A stretch of 10,299 nt of DNA from an uncultured Lachnospiraceae bacterium (GCA_910585255.1 CAJUEI010000133.1:1-10299); one strand, 5' to 3'. Shown: positions 1 through 8,013, counted from the first letter of the stretch. Notes: generated by a model from the sequence alone, not told the origin. Translations and numbers: made by a program.

Positions 1-36
1 TGCACCCCGGTCCGTCCGGTCGGATACACCTATATT

Positions 37-98
37 CAGAAGTCTTAGAGCTTCTGCTTTCTGGAGAGCGGAACAGCGTGGACATATTGCACTCTGGC
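37..98 (-). repeat. Dispersed 62-bp repeat module, copy A
   Basis: Read on the minus strand this begins GCCAGAGTGCA (98 to 88) and ends AGAAGCTCTAAGACTTCTG (55 to 37). The same module, exactly 62 bp long, occurs in the opposite orientation at 10176-10237. I count 39 of 62 matching positions, concentrated in the first 11 bases (11/11) and last 19 (18/19), with a variable middle. The 3' end forms a small hairpin, AGAAG/CTTCT, with an 8-base loop. Beyond it (36 to 1) lie a short hairpin TCCG/CGGA (11-14 with 21-24) and GGGGTG (8 to 3), the same order as in the other copy. The element probably continues past the window edge. Its identity is unknown: a structured RNA or a mobile-element end are both possible. 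Confidence 0.55.
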
Positions 99-138
99 GT
101 CCTCCTAAATTTCCAAAATGAAGATAATAAGAAAAGAC

Positions 139-167
139 TAGACAATTTGTAGTAAGAATAATATAAT
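139..167 (+). promoter_or_regulatory. Probable sigma-A promoter of the degV gene
   Basis: TAGACA (139-144) and TATAAT (162-167) are separated by 17 bases: a five-of-six -35 and a perfect -10. Transcription would start near 174, giving a leader of about 44 bases. A good ribosome binding site, AAAGGAG (203-209), lies 8 bases before the ATG at 218. Confidence 0.65.
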
Positions 168-217
168 AAACACCAGAGATTATAAATAAAGAAGTTTTAA
201 GTAAAGGAGTAAAATAA

Positions 218-1087
218 ATGAGCAAGATAGCATATGTTACAGACAGTAACAGCGGAATTACTCAAGAACAGGCAAAAGAACTGGGAATTACCGTTCTTCC
301 TATGCCTTTTTTTATTAATGGTGAGATATATTATGAAGATATTAGTCTGACACAGCAGGAATTTTATAAAAGACTAGAAGAAGATGCCGATATTTCTACT
401 TCACAGCCGTCTCCGACAGATATCCAGGAACTGTGGGACAGACTGTTGGAAGATGCCGATGAAATTGTGCATATCCCAATGTCCAGCGGGCTAAGCGGTT
501 CTTGTGCAACGGCACAGATGCTTGCCAAAGATTATGATGGAAAAGTACAAGTAGTAGATAATCAAAGAATTTCCGTAACGATGAGGCAGTCTGTAATGGA
601 TGCACTGCTGCTTGGAAAAGCGGGGAAACGTGCTGCTGAGATAAGGGAAATACTAGAGACACAGAAATTTGATTCTAGTATTTATATTTCATTAGAGACA
701 TTAAAGTATTTAAAAAAAGGCGGTCGTATTACTCCAACAGCAGCAGCTTTGGGAACCATTTTAAATTTAAAGCCGGTTCTTCAGATACAGGGAGAGAAAT
801 TAGATGCTTATGCCAAGGCAAGAGGAATGAAAGCAGCAAAAAAGACCATGATAGAAGCAATGAAAAAGGATTTTCAGACACGTTTTCAGCCGTATTTAGA
901 TAAGAAAGAAATGGTATTAATGTATGCTTATTCCGGCAATGAAGAAGAGGCATTGCAGTGGAAGAAGGAGATAGAAGAAGCATTTCCTGGAATTCCGATT
1001 ACAGGAGATCCCCTGTCTTTAAGTGTGGCTTGTCATATTGGAAAGGGAGCACTTGCCATTGCCTGTGCCAGAAAAGTAGTGGTATAG
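218..1087 (+). CDS. DegV family fatty-acid-binding protein (FakB-like)
   Basis: A 289-residue cytoplasmic protein, the usual length for the DegV family (about 280-290). Family members bind one long-chain fatty acid; in Firmicutes the FakB members present it to the kinase FakA, which makes acyl-phosphate for phospholipid synthesis. Diagnostic motifs are STSQP (60-64), SSGLSGS (89-95), KKGGRIT (166-172) and HIGKGALAI (273-281) near the C-terminus. In family structures the Ser/Thr residues of the first two motifs hold the fatty-acid carboxylate, and both are present here (T61, S93). There is no signal peptide or membrane segment. The start is set by AAAGGAG 8 bases upstream. It has its own promoter and is separated from the ATP synthase genes by 239 bp, so it is probably monocistronic. 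No fakA is in the window. Family assignment is firm; the specific FakB role and fatty-acid preference are inferred. Confidence 0.93.
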   Translation: MSKIAYVTDSNSGITQEQAKELGITVLPMPFFINGEIYYEDISLTQQEFYKRLEEDADISTSQPSPTDIQELWDRLLEDADEIVHIPMSSGLSGSCATAQMLAKDYDGKVQVVDNQRISVTMRQSVMDALLLGKAGKRAAEIREILETQKFDSSIYISLETLKYLKKGGRITPTAAALGTILNLKPVLQIQGEKLDAYAKARGMKAAKKTMIEAMKKDFQTRFQPYLDKKEMVLMYAYSGNEEEALQWKKEIEEAFPGIPITGDPLSLSVACHIGKGALAIACARKVVV

Positions 1088-1142
1088 GGAAAAGAAAAGA
1101 TAGGATAATTTAATCAAAATTTAATAAAATAATTATAAATGA

Positions 1143-1171
1143 TTGTATTATAAAAAAAAAGGTGCTATAAT
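1143..1171 (+). promoter_or_regulatory. Probable promoter of the ATP synthase operon
   Basis: TTGTAT (1143-1148) and a perfect TATAAT (1166-1171) are 17 bases apart, and TGC directly before the -10 makes it an extended -10 promoter. The expected start near 1178 would leave a purine-rich leader of about 150 bases before the first gene. No comparable promoter was noticed between the later genes, which fits a single polycistronic transcript of all ten genes. Confidence 0.65.
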
Positions 1172-1326
1172 CAAAAGGCGACAGCCATAATATGGAAATC
1201 AAAAAAACAGAGAATCAGCTAGAAAATAAGAGAAAAAATAAAAGATGAGAAGCTGTTTTTCTTAAAAAACGTGAAAGAGATAGAAAAAAACGGGGAATCA
1301 TAACAACAGATATAGGAGGATATAAA

Positions 1327-1572
1327 ATGAATAAACATACAGGAGGCTATCAAAATCTTGTTTTATTATCCCAAATTAGTATTCAAATTATGGTACCGAT
1401 TTTTCTTTGCCTTTTTTTGGGACTTTGGCTGGATGAAACGTTTGGAACCTGGTTTACCGTCCCGCTTTTATTTATGGGGATTGCTGCTGGAGGAAGAAAT
1501 GCTTGGATGCTGGCAATGGGAGTGGTAAAAAAGGATAGCAGGAGGAAGAAAAAGGATGAAACACATCAATAG
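1327..1572 (+). CDS. atpZ: AtpZ/AtpI-family protein, first gene of the ATP synthase operon
   Basis: An 81-residue protein with two predicted membrane helices (about 12-34 and 44-63) and a strongly basic tail (KKDSRRKKK). GLWLDETFGT (32-41) between the helices, followed by a proline and a glycine-rich second helix ending GGRNAW, is the pattern of the small AtpZ / 'ATPase gene 1' family found at the head of bacterial atp operons. Homologues act with AtpI in ion handling or assembly of the membrane sector and are not part of the finished enzyme. The start is supported by AGGAGG (1314-1319), 7 bases before the ATG. The 3' end overlaps the next gene by 17 bases, indicating translational coupling. 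The symbol follows the family name and position. Confidence 0.8.
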   Translation: MNKHTGGYQNLVLLSQISIQIMVPIFLCLFLGLWLDETFGTWFTVPLLFMGIAAGGRNAWMLAMGVVKKDSRRKKKDETHQ

Positions 1573-1942
1573 TACTGTCTGGGAATTGGTAATGGGGATT
1601 CTTTTTACGGCAGGGGTGTTGGAAGTGTTATTGTTAGTGTTTCTTCCCGATAAATTATCGCTTAGTTTAGGGTTGCTGATTGGTATGGGAACAGCAGTGC
1701 TTATGGTATTTCATATGAACTATTCGATTGCTAAGATTTTGGATATGGGAGAGGGAGCTGCAAGAAAGGGTGCAGTAAAAGGCTATGCAGTCAGAACCAT
1801 TGGTGTGGTAGTAATCCTGCTGTTGGTTGTTGTAACCAAAAAAGCAAATATATTAAGCTGTATAGCAGGAATATTTACATTGAAAGTAGCGGTGTATTTA
1901 CAACCGTTTACTCATAGAATAATAAGGAGGGTGAAAGAGTGA
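1556..1942 (+). CDS. atpI: ATP synthase subunit I (AtpI), c-ring assembly factor
   Basis: A 128-residue protein with four predicted membrane helices (about 9-30, 36-55, 79-95 and 98-116) and short charged loops, matching the length and topology of the ATP-synt_I family. In related Na+-coupled enzymes AtpI helps assemble the c-ring in the membrane. Its own ribosome binding site, AGGAGGA (1540-1546), lies inside the end of the preceding gene, 9 bases before this ATG. The TGA stop overlaps the GTG start of the next gene by four bases (GTGA, 1939-1942). Sequence in this family is poorly conserved, so the assignment rests on length, helices and the position immediately before subunit a. Confidence 0.85.
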   Translation: MKHINSTVWELVMGILFTAGVLEVLLLVFLPDKLSLSLGLLIGMGTAVLMVFHMNYSIAKILDMGEGAARKGAVKGYAVRTIGVVVILLLVVVTKKANILSCIAGIFTLKVAVYLQPFTHRIIRRVKE

Positions 1943-2715
1943 ATGTGCTATTAATGGCAGAGCGGGCAGCGAATTCTGCTTTATCAGCGGCAAATTTGGT
2001 GATTCCAAAAAGAATGATGGCACAGGAGAAGGAAGCTGACTTTTATATCAAGTATTTATATGAATATGAGATAGGCGGACAGAAATTATATCTGACCACA
2101 ACACATGTCAGTCTTTGTATTGTTACTGTGTTATTATTAATTCTATTTGTATGTGCCAACCGCAAGATGAAGCATCCAGATGAAGTGCCCGGGACATTCC
2201 AGAACATCCTGGAACTATTTGTGGAGATGCTTGGAAATATGGTAAAGGGCATTATGGGAGAAAATGGAGTACGGTTTGTAAATTATATTTCCGCAATTTT
2301 TCTGTTTATTCTGTTTTGTAATATTTCCAGCCTGATTGGACTGCGTCCGCCAACTGCGGACTATGGTGTTACGCTTCCGCTTGGTTTAATTACCTTTGCG
2401 TTGGTGCACTATAATGGAATTAAAAAGAATAAGGGCAAGCATTTTACAAATTTGTTTCAGCCGCTGCCGCTTTTATTTCCGATTAATATAATCGGTGAGT
2501 TTGCAGTTCCGTTATCATTGTCACTGCGTCTGTTTGGTAACGTGCTGTCGGGAACGGTTATGATGGGACTTTGGTATGGATTATTGCCGCTTTTGGTAAA
2601 ATTAGGAATTCCGGCGGCACTGCATGTTTATTTTGATGTATTTTCCGGTGCAATTCAGACCTATGTGTTCTGTATGCTGACGATGGTATATGTCAATGAT
2701 AAAATTGCAGATTAG
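1939..2715 (+). CDS. atpB: ATP synthase subunit a
   Basis: A 258-residue polytopic membrane protein, the stator half of the ion channel in Fo. The signature SLSLRLFGNVLSG (193-205) contains the essential arginine, R197, which corresponds to R210 of the E. coli subunit and drives ion release from the c-ring. NIIGEF (183-188) precedes it, as is typical. About five to six hydrophobic segments are visible after a polar N-terminal stretch of roughly 50 residues. Translation starts at GTG, supported by AAGGAGG (1924-1930) 8 bases upstream. The start overlaps the atpI stop, so the two genes are probably coupled. A 47-bp spacer with an unusual A/T-rich stem separates it from atpE. Confidence 0.97.
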   Translation: MNVLLMAERAANSALSAANLVIPKRMMAQEKEADFYIKYLYEYEIGGQKLYLTTTHVSLCIVTVLLLILFVCANRKMKHPDEVPGTFQNILELFVEMLGNMVKGIMGENGVRFVNYISAIFLFILFCNISSLIGLRPPTADYGVTLPLGLITFALVHYNGIKKNKGKHFTNLFQPLPLLFPINIIGEFAVPLSLSLRLFGNVLSGTVMMGLWYGLLPLLVKLGIPAALHVYFDVFSGAIQTYVFCMLTMVYVNDKIAD

Positions 2716-2723
2716 GACGCAAA

Positions 2724-2754
2724 TTAAAAAAGAAAATAAGATTTTTTAAGGAGG
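2724..2754 (+). promoter_or_regulatory. A/T-rich translation-initiation region of atpE
   Basis: TTAAAAAA (2724-2731) is a perfect complement of TTTTTTAA (2742-2749). It is followed at once by a strong ribosome binding site, AAGGAGG (2748-2754), 8 bases before the ATG at 2763. The stem is A/T only, so the site is probably open. Subunit c is needed in many copies per enzyme, and in E. coli an A/U-rich spacer before atpE raises its translation. A similar role here is inferred. Confidence 0.4.
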
Positions 2755-2762
2755 ACAACATT

Positions 2763-3029
2763 ATGTCAAACATTACGAACGAAGGTTTAATTTTAGCATG
2801 TTCCGCAATTGGTGCAGGATTGGCACTGATCGCTGGTATTGGTCCTGGAGTTGGTCAGGGTATTGCTGCTGGTTTTGCTGCAAATGCAGTAGGACGGAAT
2901 CCAGGTGCAAAGTCTGATATTACTTCTACTATGTTATTAGGACAGGCGGTTGCCGAGACAACAGGTCTTTATGGTTTTGCAACTGCAATTATTCTGTTAT
3001 TCGTAGCACCATTACTTGGAAAACTTTAA
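2763..3029 (+). CDS. atpE: ATP synthase subunit c with Na+-binding residues
   Basis: An 88-residue hairpin protein that forms the rotating c-ring of Fo. Helix 1 (about 8-40) has the glycine-rich packing motif ending GIGPGVGQG (25-33). The polar loop GRNPGAKSD (44-52) contacts gamma and epsilon. Helix 2 carries the ion-carrying glutamate E65 in QAVAETTGLYG (61-71). The residues that coordinate sodium in the Ilyobacter tartaricus ring (Q32, V63, E65, S66, Y70) are matched here at identical numbering, with T66 in place of serine, a replacement I recall from other Na+ enzymes. H+-only rings usually lack the glutamine and the hydroxyl residue after the glutamate. Na+ coupling is therefore predicted, not shown. 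The very strong ribosome binding site fits high demand for this subunit. Confidence 0.97.
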   Translation: MSNITNEGLILACSAIGAGLALIAGIGPGVGQGIAAGFAANAVGRNPGAKSDITSTMLLGQAVAETTGLYGFATAIILLFVAPLLGKL

Positions 3030-3082
3030 TTCGTACTCCGAAAGGATAGATCGAGAAAAAGAGGCCAAAAGGAGGCGAAACA

Positions 3083-3598
3083 TTGGGACGAATATTTGAT
3101 TTGGACTTGCAGCTTTTAAATGATGCACTGATACTGGCAATTAACGTATTTATCCTGTTCTTTGCAGCATCTTATCTGATGTTTAATCCGGTACGGGATA
3201 TGTTAAAGAAACGTCAGGATAAGATTGCAGCTGATATAGCTTCCGCTGCCCAAAATAAAGAAGAGGCATCTGCATTAAAGGCAAATTATGATACCAGACT
3301 GAAAGAGGCAGATAAAGAAGTGGAAGCAATTCTTTCTGAAGCACGCAAAAAGGCAATGAAGCGTGAAGAGGAAATTGTAGCAGAAGCGAAAGAAGAAGCA
3401 GCAAGGATTATAAAGCGAGCCCAGACAGAGATTGAGCTGGAGAGAAAACGTGCAATGGATGATATGAAGAAAGAGATGATTCAGATTGCATCCATGATGG
3501 CAGGAAAGATTGTAACACAGTCCATGAATATAGAAATTCAGGATGCGTTAGTAGAAGAAACCTTGAAGGAAATGGGTGAGGGCACATGGCAAAATTAG
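3083..3598 (+). CDS. atpF: ATP synthase subunit b
   Basis: A 171-residue peripheral-stalk subunit. One membrane helix (about 12-33) is followed by FNPVRDML and a long charged, alanine- and glutamate-rich helix (about 38-150) typical of the b-dimer coiled coil, which links subunit a to delta and alpha. Translation starts at TTG: a strong site, AAAAGGAGG (3067-3075), lies 7 bases upstream, and the next in-frame ATG falls at residue 33, which would remove the membrane helix. The 3' end overlaps atpH by 13 bases, so the two peripheral-stalk subunits are probably translationally coupled. There is no second b or b' gene, so a b homodimer is expected. Confidence 0.95.
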   Translation: MGRIFDLDLQLLNDALILAINVFILFFAASYLMFNPVRDMLKKRQDKIAADIASAAQNKEEASALKANYDTRLKEADKEVEAILSEARKKAMKREEEIVAEAKEEAARIIKRAQTEIELERKRAMDDMKKEMIQIASMMAGKIVTQSMNIEIQDALVEETLKEMGEGTWQN

Positions 3599-4131
3599 TA
3601 TCCAAAACATACGGGGATGCATTATTTGAACTGGCTTTGGAAGAAAATGCCATGGATACGCTTTTCGAAGAAGTCCAGGTTCTTTCAGAGGTTCTGGCCA
3701 CTGGCGATGAATTTATGAAGATATTGAATCACCCGAAGATTGCAAAAGAAGAAAAACTTCAGGTAGTCGAAGCAGTATTAAAGGGCAGAGTATCTGACCA
3801 TTTAACAGGCTTTATCACGCTGGTTGTGAATAAGGAACGTTATAATGAGCTGCCGGCAATCTTTTCGTATTTTATTGCAAGAGTAAAAGAATACAAGGGG
3901 ATTGGAACAGCCTATGTATCCTCTGCAGTTGCACTGAAGGATACACAGAAAAAGGAAGTAGAGAAGAAGCTGCTTGCCACAACCGATTATAAATCCTTTG
4001 AAATCCAATATCAGATACAGGAGGATTTAATCGGCGGTATGGTAATCCGAATTGGGGATCGTGTGGTAGACAGCAGTATTAAAACAAAACTGGAAAATAT
4101 GACCAGAGAATTGATAAAGATACAACTTTAG
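3586..4131 (+). CDS. atpH: ATP synthase subunit delta
   Basis: A 181-residue subunit (OSCP/delta family, usual length about 175-180) that caps F1 and connects it to the b dimer. The N-terminal helical domain begins VSKTYGDALFELALEE (5-20). The C-terminal signature EDLIGGMVIRIGDRVVDSS (146-164), followed by KTKLENM, is characteristic. The ATG at 3586 lies inside the end of atpF, with a GGTGAGGG stretch (3575-3582) just upstream serving as its ribosome binding site. Position between atpF and atpA is the standard order. Confidence 0.96.
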   Translation: MAKLVSKTYGDALFELALEENAMDTLFEEVQVLSEVLATGDEFMKILNHPKIAKEEKLQVVEAVLKGRVSDHLTGFITLVVNKERYNELPAIFSYFIARVKEYKGIGTAYVSSAVALKDTQKKEVEKKLLATTDYKSFEIQYQIQEDLIGGMVIRIGDRVVDSSIKTKLENMTRELIKIQL

Positions 4132-4152
4132 GAAAGAAGGTGCGAAGGGTTC

Positions 4153-5655
4153 ATGAATTTGAGACCGGAAGAAATAAGTTCTGTAATCAAAGAACAGATT
4201 AAACATTATTCTACGCAGCTTGAAGTATCGGATGTAGGTACGGTAATTCAGGTAGCGGACGGAATCGCACGTATCCATGGTCTGGAAAATGCTATGCAGG
4301 GTGAATTATTGGAGTTCCCAGGAGAAGTATATGGGATGGTCCTTAATTTAGAGGAGGATAATGTCGGTGCCGTATTATTGGGTGCAGGCAATATCAGTGA
4401 AGGCGATACCGTAAAGACTACAGGGCGAGTGGTAGAGGTTCCCGTTGGAGATGCGATGATAGGACGAGTGGTCAATGCATTGGGACAGCCGATTGACGGA
4501 AAAGGTCCGATTGTAACGGATCGCTATCGGCAGGTAGAGCGTGTGGCTTCTGGTGTTATCTCCAGAAAGTCAGTAGACACTCCATTGCAGACCGGAATTA
4601 AGGCGATTGACTCCATGATTCCGATTGGACGGGGACAGCGTGAGTTAATTATCGGAGACAGACAGACTGGTAAGACGGCAATTGCAATTGATACCATTAT
4701 TAACCAGAAGGGACAGGGTGTGAATTGTATCTATGTGGCAATCGGACAGAAAGCATCTACCGTTGCCTCTATTGTAAAGACGTTAGAAGAGTATGGTGCG
4801 ATGGATTTTACAACCGTGGTTGTATCAACGGCAAGTGAATTGGCACCGCTTCAATATATCGCTCCATATGCGGGCTGTGCAATCGGAGAGGAATGGATGG
4901 AACAGGGAAAAGATGTGTTGGTTGTCTATGATGATTTAAGTAAACATGCAACAGCATATCGTACACTTTCTTTGCTGTTAAAAAGACCGCCGGGACGAGA
5001 GGCATATCCAGGTGATGTATTCTATCTTCACTCTCGATTATTAGAGCGTGCAGCACGTCTGTCCGATGAATTAGGCGGCGGTTCCTTAACCGCACTTCCA
5101 ATTATTGAGACGCAGGCAGGGGACGTATCAGCTTATATTCCTACGAATGTAATTTCCATTACAGACGGTCAGATCTACTTAGAGACAGAGGCATTTAACG
5201 CAGGTTTCCGTCCGGCTGTTAATGCGGGTCTTTCGGTATCACGAGTAGGAGGTGCAGCACAGATTAAGGCAATTAAAAAGATTGCGGCACCGATTCGTGT
5301 GGAATTGGCACAGTATCGTGAGCTGGCTGCTTTCTCGCAGTTTGGTTCGGAATTGGATGCAGATACCAAGGAAAAGTTAGCACAAGGGGAACGAATTAAA
5401 GAGATGCTCAAGCAGCCTCAATATAAGACCATGCCGGTAGAATACCAGGTGTTGATTATCTATGCAGCAACCAAGAAATATCTGTTGGATATTCCGGTTG
5501 CAGATGTACTGCGGTTTGAAAAAGAATTTTTTGAGTTTATCGATACCAAGTATCCAGAGATTCCAAAAGCAATTCGTGAGACCAAGCAGATGGACGAGGC
5601 AACAGAGGGCAAGTTAAAAAATGCACTGGATGAATTTAAGAAGAGCTTTAAGTAG
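4153..5655 (+). CDS. atpA: ATP synthase subunit alpha
   Basis: A 500-residue F1 subunit that binds nucleotide without catalysing hydrolysis and contributes the arginine finger to the neighbouring beta site. Seen in order: an N-terminal beta-barrel with VADGIARIHGL (34-44), Walker A GDRQTGKT (168-175), Walker B region VLVVYDDLSKHA (255-266), PPGREAYPGDVFY (279-291), and SVSRVGGAAQ (361-370) carrying the arginine finger R364. The C-terminal helical domain is complete. Length matches the family (about 500-515). The start is 21 bases after the atpH stop, with a modest GAAGG site (4136-4140). Confidence 0.98.
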   Translation: MNLRPEEISSVIKEQIKHYSTQLEVSDVGTVIQVADGIARIHGLENAMQGELLEFPGEVYGMVLNLEEDNVGAVLLGAGNISEGDTVKTTGRVVEVPVGDAMIGRVVNALGQPIDGKGPIVTDRYRQVERVASGVISRKSVDTPLQTGIKAIDSMIPIGRGQRELIIGDRQTGKTAIAIDTIINQKGQGVNCIYVAIGQKASTVASIVKTLEEYGAMDFTTVVVSTASELAPLQYIAPYAGCAIGEEWMEQGKDVLVVYDDLSKHATAYRTLSLLLKRPPGREAYPGDVFYLHSRLLERAARLSDELGGGSLTALPIIETQAGDVSAYIPTNVISITDGQIYLETEAFNAGFRPAVNAGLSVSRVGGAAQIKAIKKIAAPIRVELAQYRELAAFSQFGSELDADTKEKLAQGERIKEMLKQPQYKTMPVEYQVLIIYAATKKYLLDIPVADVLRFEKEFFEFIDTKYPEIPKAIRETKQMDEATEGKLKNALDEFKKSFK

Positions 5656-5678
5656 GCGAGAAGGAAGGTGAACCAGTT

Positions 5679-6533
5679 ATGGCGTCTATGCGAGATATAC
5701 AGAGACGGAAAAACAGTATTCAGAGTACCGGACAGATTACAAAGGCGATGAAATTGGTTTCCACTGTAAAACTTCAGAAGGCACGAGCAAAGGCAGAACA
5801 GGCAAGACCGTACTTTGAACATATGTACAATACCGTATCTAGTATGCTTGCTTTATCTTCCGATATCGATCATCCCTATCTGAAAGCAGGAGAATCCAAG
5901 AAAAAAGCTGTGATTGTGGTGACTTCTAACCGAGGTCTTGCCGGCGGATACAACAGCAATATTATTAAACTGATTACCAGAGGCGAATTAAAGCAGGAAG
6001 AGCTGAAAATTTATTCCGTAGGGCGTAAGGGAAAAGAATATCTTGAACGCAGAGGATATGAGATGGCAGCGGATTATTCGGATGTGATTAACGAGCCAAT
6101 CTATAAAGATGCACAGGAGATTGGAAAAGCCGTACTGGATGCATTTAAAAATGGAGAGGTAGGAGAGATCTATCTTGCTTATACTTCGTTTAAGAATACA
6201 GTAAGCCACCAGCCAAAACTAATCAAGCTGCTTCCGGTAGAACTAGATAAGACTGAGGCAGCAGAGAATAAATCCATACCGATGAATTATGAACCGGATG
6301 AGGAAGAAGTATTAAATATTATTATTCCGAAATATATCTGCGGTTTGATTTATAGTGCACTGGTGGAAGCGGTTGCCAGTGAAAACGGTGCAAGAATGCA
6401 GGCGATGGATTCTGCAACCAGCAATGCAGAGGAAATGATTGCGGATCTGTCCCTGATGTATAACCGTGCAAGACAGGGATCGATTACACAGGAATTGACC
6501 GAGATTATCGCTGGAGCACAGGCAATCAGTTAA
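5679..6533 (+). CDS. atpG: ATP synthase subunit gamma
   Basis: A 284-residue central rotor shaft of F1 that couples c-ring rotation to catalysis. The N-terminal helix starts MASMRDIQRRKNSIQSTGQI and continues with TKAMKLVSTVKL. The Rossmann-like middle domain has NRGLAGGYN (84-92). The C-terminal helix (about 225-284) ends in the conserved SLMYNRARQGSITQELTEI stretch. Length is normal (about 280-295), and no chloroplast-type regulatory insertion is seen. An AAGGAAGGTG ribosome binding site (5661-5670) precedes the ATG. Confidence 0.97.
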   Translation: MASMRDIQRRKNSIQSTGQITKAMKLVSTVKLQKARAKAEQARPYFEHMYNTVSSMLALSSDIDHPYLKAGESKKKAVIVVTSNRGLAGGYNSNIIKLITRGELKQEELKIYSVGRKGKEYLERRGYEMAADYSDVINEPIYKDAQEIGKAVLDAFKNGEVGEIYLAYTSFKNTVSHQPKLIKLLPVELDKTEAAENKSIPMNYEPDEEEVLNIIIPKYICGLIYSALVEAVASENGARMQAMDSATSNAEEMIADLSLMYNRARQGSITQELTEIIAGAQAIS

Positions 6534-6567
6534 AGAAAAATAGACTCTATTATAAAGGAGTGAGGAA

Positions 6568-7956
6568 ATGGCAGAGTTAAATGTTGGGAAGATTACGCAG
6601 ATTATCGGTGCGGTTTTGGACGTAAAATTCCAGGGAAAACTGCCCGATATTAACGAGGCGATTCAAATCACCACAAAAGATCAAAAGAAACTGGTAGTAG
6701 AGGTATCACAGCACTTAGGAGATGATACGGTACGCTGTATTGCAATGGGACCGACAGACGGATTAGTGCGTGGAATGGATGCTGTTGCTACCGGGGCACC
6801 GATTACGGTTCCGGTCGGAGAAAATACATTGGGACGGATGTTTAATGTATTGGGAGAACCGATTGACAATTTAGAACCGCCAAAGACAGAAGAACACTAT
6901 CCGATTCACAGACAGGCACCGGCATTTGAAGAACAGTCTACTTCGACCGAAATGTTAGAGACCGGAATTAAGGTTGTTGACCTTCTCTGCCCTTATCAAA
7001 AGGGTGGTAAAATTGGTCTGTTCGGCGGTGCAGGAGTGGGAAAGACCGTATTAATTCAGGAGCTGATCCGAAATATTGCAACGGAGCATGGCGGATATTC
7101 CGTATTTACCGGTGTAGGAGAGCGTACCCGTGAGGGAAATGACCTCTATTATGAGATGAAAGAATCTGGAGTTATTGAAAAGACTACCATGGTATTTGGA
7201 CAGATGAACGAGCCGCCGGGAGCTAGAATGAGAGTAGGATTGACCGGACTTACTATGGCAGAATATTTCCGGGATAAAGGCGGTAAGGACGTTTTATTGT
7301 TTATTGACAATATTTTCCGTTTTACACAGGCAGGATCAGAGGTATCTGCTCTGTTGGGACGTATGCCTTCCGCAGTAGGATATCAGCCTACGCTGCAGAC
7401 AGAGATGGGTGCACTGCAGGAGCGGATTACTTCTACAAAGAATGGTTCGATCACTTCTGTACAGGCAGTTTATGTACCGGCGGATGACTTAACTGACCCG
7501 GCTCCGGCTACTACCTTTGCCCATCTGGATGCAACAACGGTATTAAGCCGTTCGATTGTAGAACTTGGAATTTATCCTGCAGTGGATCCGTTGGAGTCAA
7601 CTTCTAGAATTTTGGACCCTCGGATTGTGGGAGAAGAGCATTATCAAGTAGCACGTGGAGTACAGGAGATTTTGCAGCGATATAAGGAGCTGCAGGATAT
7701 TATTGCCATTCTTGGTATGGACGAGCTTTCGGAAGATGATAAGCTGATTGTATCAAGAGCCAGAAAGATACAGAGATATCTGTCACAGCCGTTCTTCGTT
7801 GCGGAGCAGTTTACCGGATATGAGGGGCGTTATGTTCCTGTCAGTGAAACAATTCGTGGATTTAAAGAAATTTTAGAAGGAAAGCATGATGAGATTCCAG
7901 AGAGTTATTTCCTGAATGCCGGAAGTATTGATGATGTGTTGGCTAGATGTAAGTAA
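6568..7956 (+). CDS. atpD: ATP synthase subunit beta (catalytic)
   Basis: A 462-residue catalytic subunit of F1, which makes or hydrolyses ATP at the alpha/beta interface. Visible elements are Walker A GGAGVGKT (153-160), the catalytic glutamate E185 in GVGERTREGN (182-191), Walker B DVLLFIDNIF (241-250), the signature PAVDPLESTSR (337-347) and the lever DELSEDD (385-391), which contacts gamma. Length and ends are normal. The start has AAAGGAG (6554-6560) plus TGAGG immediately after it, 7 bases before the ATG. A 57-bp spacer with short direct repeats separates it from atpC. Confidence 0.98.
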   Translation: MAELNVGKITQIIGAVLDVKFQGKLPDINEAIQITTKDQKKLVVEVSQHLGDDTVRCIAMGPTDGLVRGMDAVATGAPITVPVGENTLGRMFNVLGEPIDNLEPPKTEEHYPIHRQAPAFEEQSTSTEMLETGIKVVDLLCPYQKGGKIGLFGGAGVGKTVLIQELIRNIATEHGGYSVFTGVGERTREGNDLYYEMKESGVIEKTTMVFGQMNEPPGARMRVGLTGLTMAEYFRDKGGKDVLLFIDNIFRFTQAGSEVSALLGRMPSAVGYQPTLQTEMGALQERITSTKNGSITSVQAVYVPADDLTDPAPATTFAHLDATTVLSRSIVELGIYPAVDPLESTSRILDPRIVGEEHYQVARGVQEILQRYKELQDIIAILGMDELSEDDKLIVSRARKIQRYLSQPFFVAEQFTGYEGRYVPVSETIRGFKEILEGKHDEIPESYFLNAGSIDDVLARCK

Positions 7957-8013
7957 TTGGCTGGCAGATAGATTTGGCTGACGGATCGATAAGGCAGATA
8001 GGAGAGGTGCAGG

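Noticed and set aside
1216..1260. CAGCT/AGCTG followed by five T residues in the atp leader, like an attenuator.
   Set aside because: Only 5 bp of stem around a 30-base A-rich loop; too weak to call a terminator.
7957..8000. Short direct repeats TTGGCTG and GGCAGATA between atpD and atpC.
   Set aside because: Only 7-8 bases each and imperfectly arranged; no structure or function suggested.
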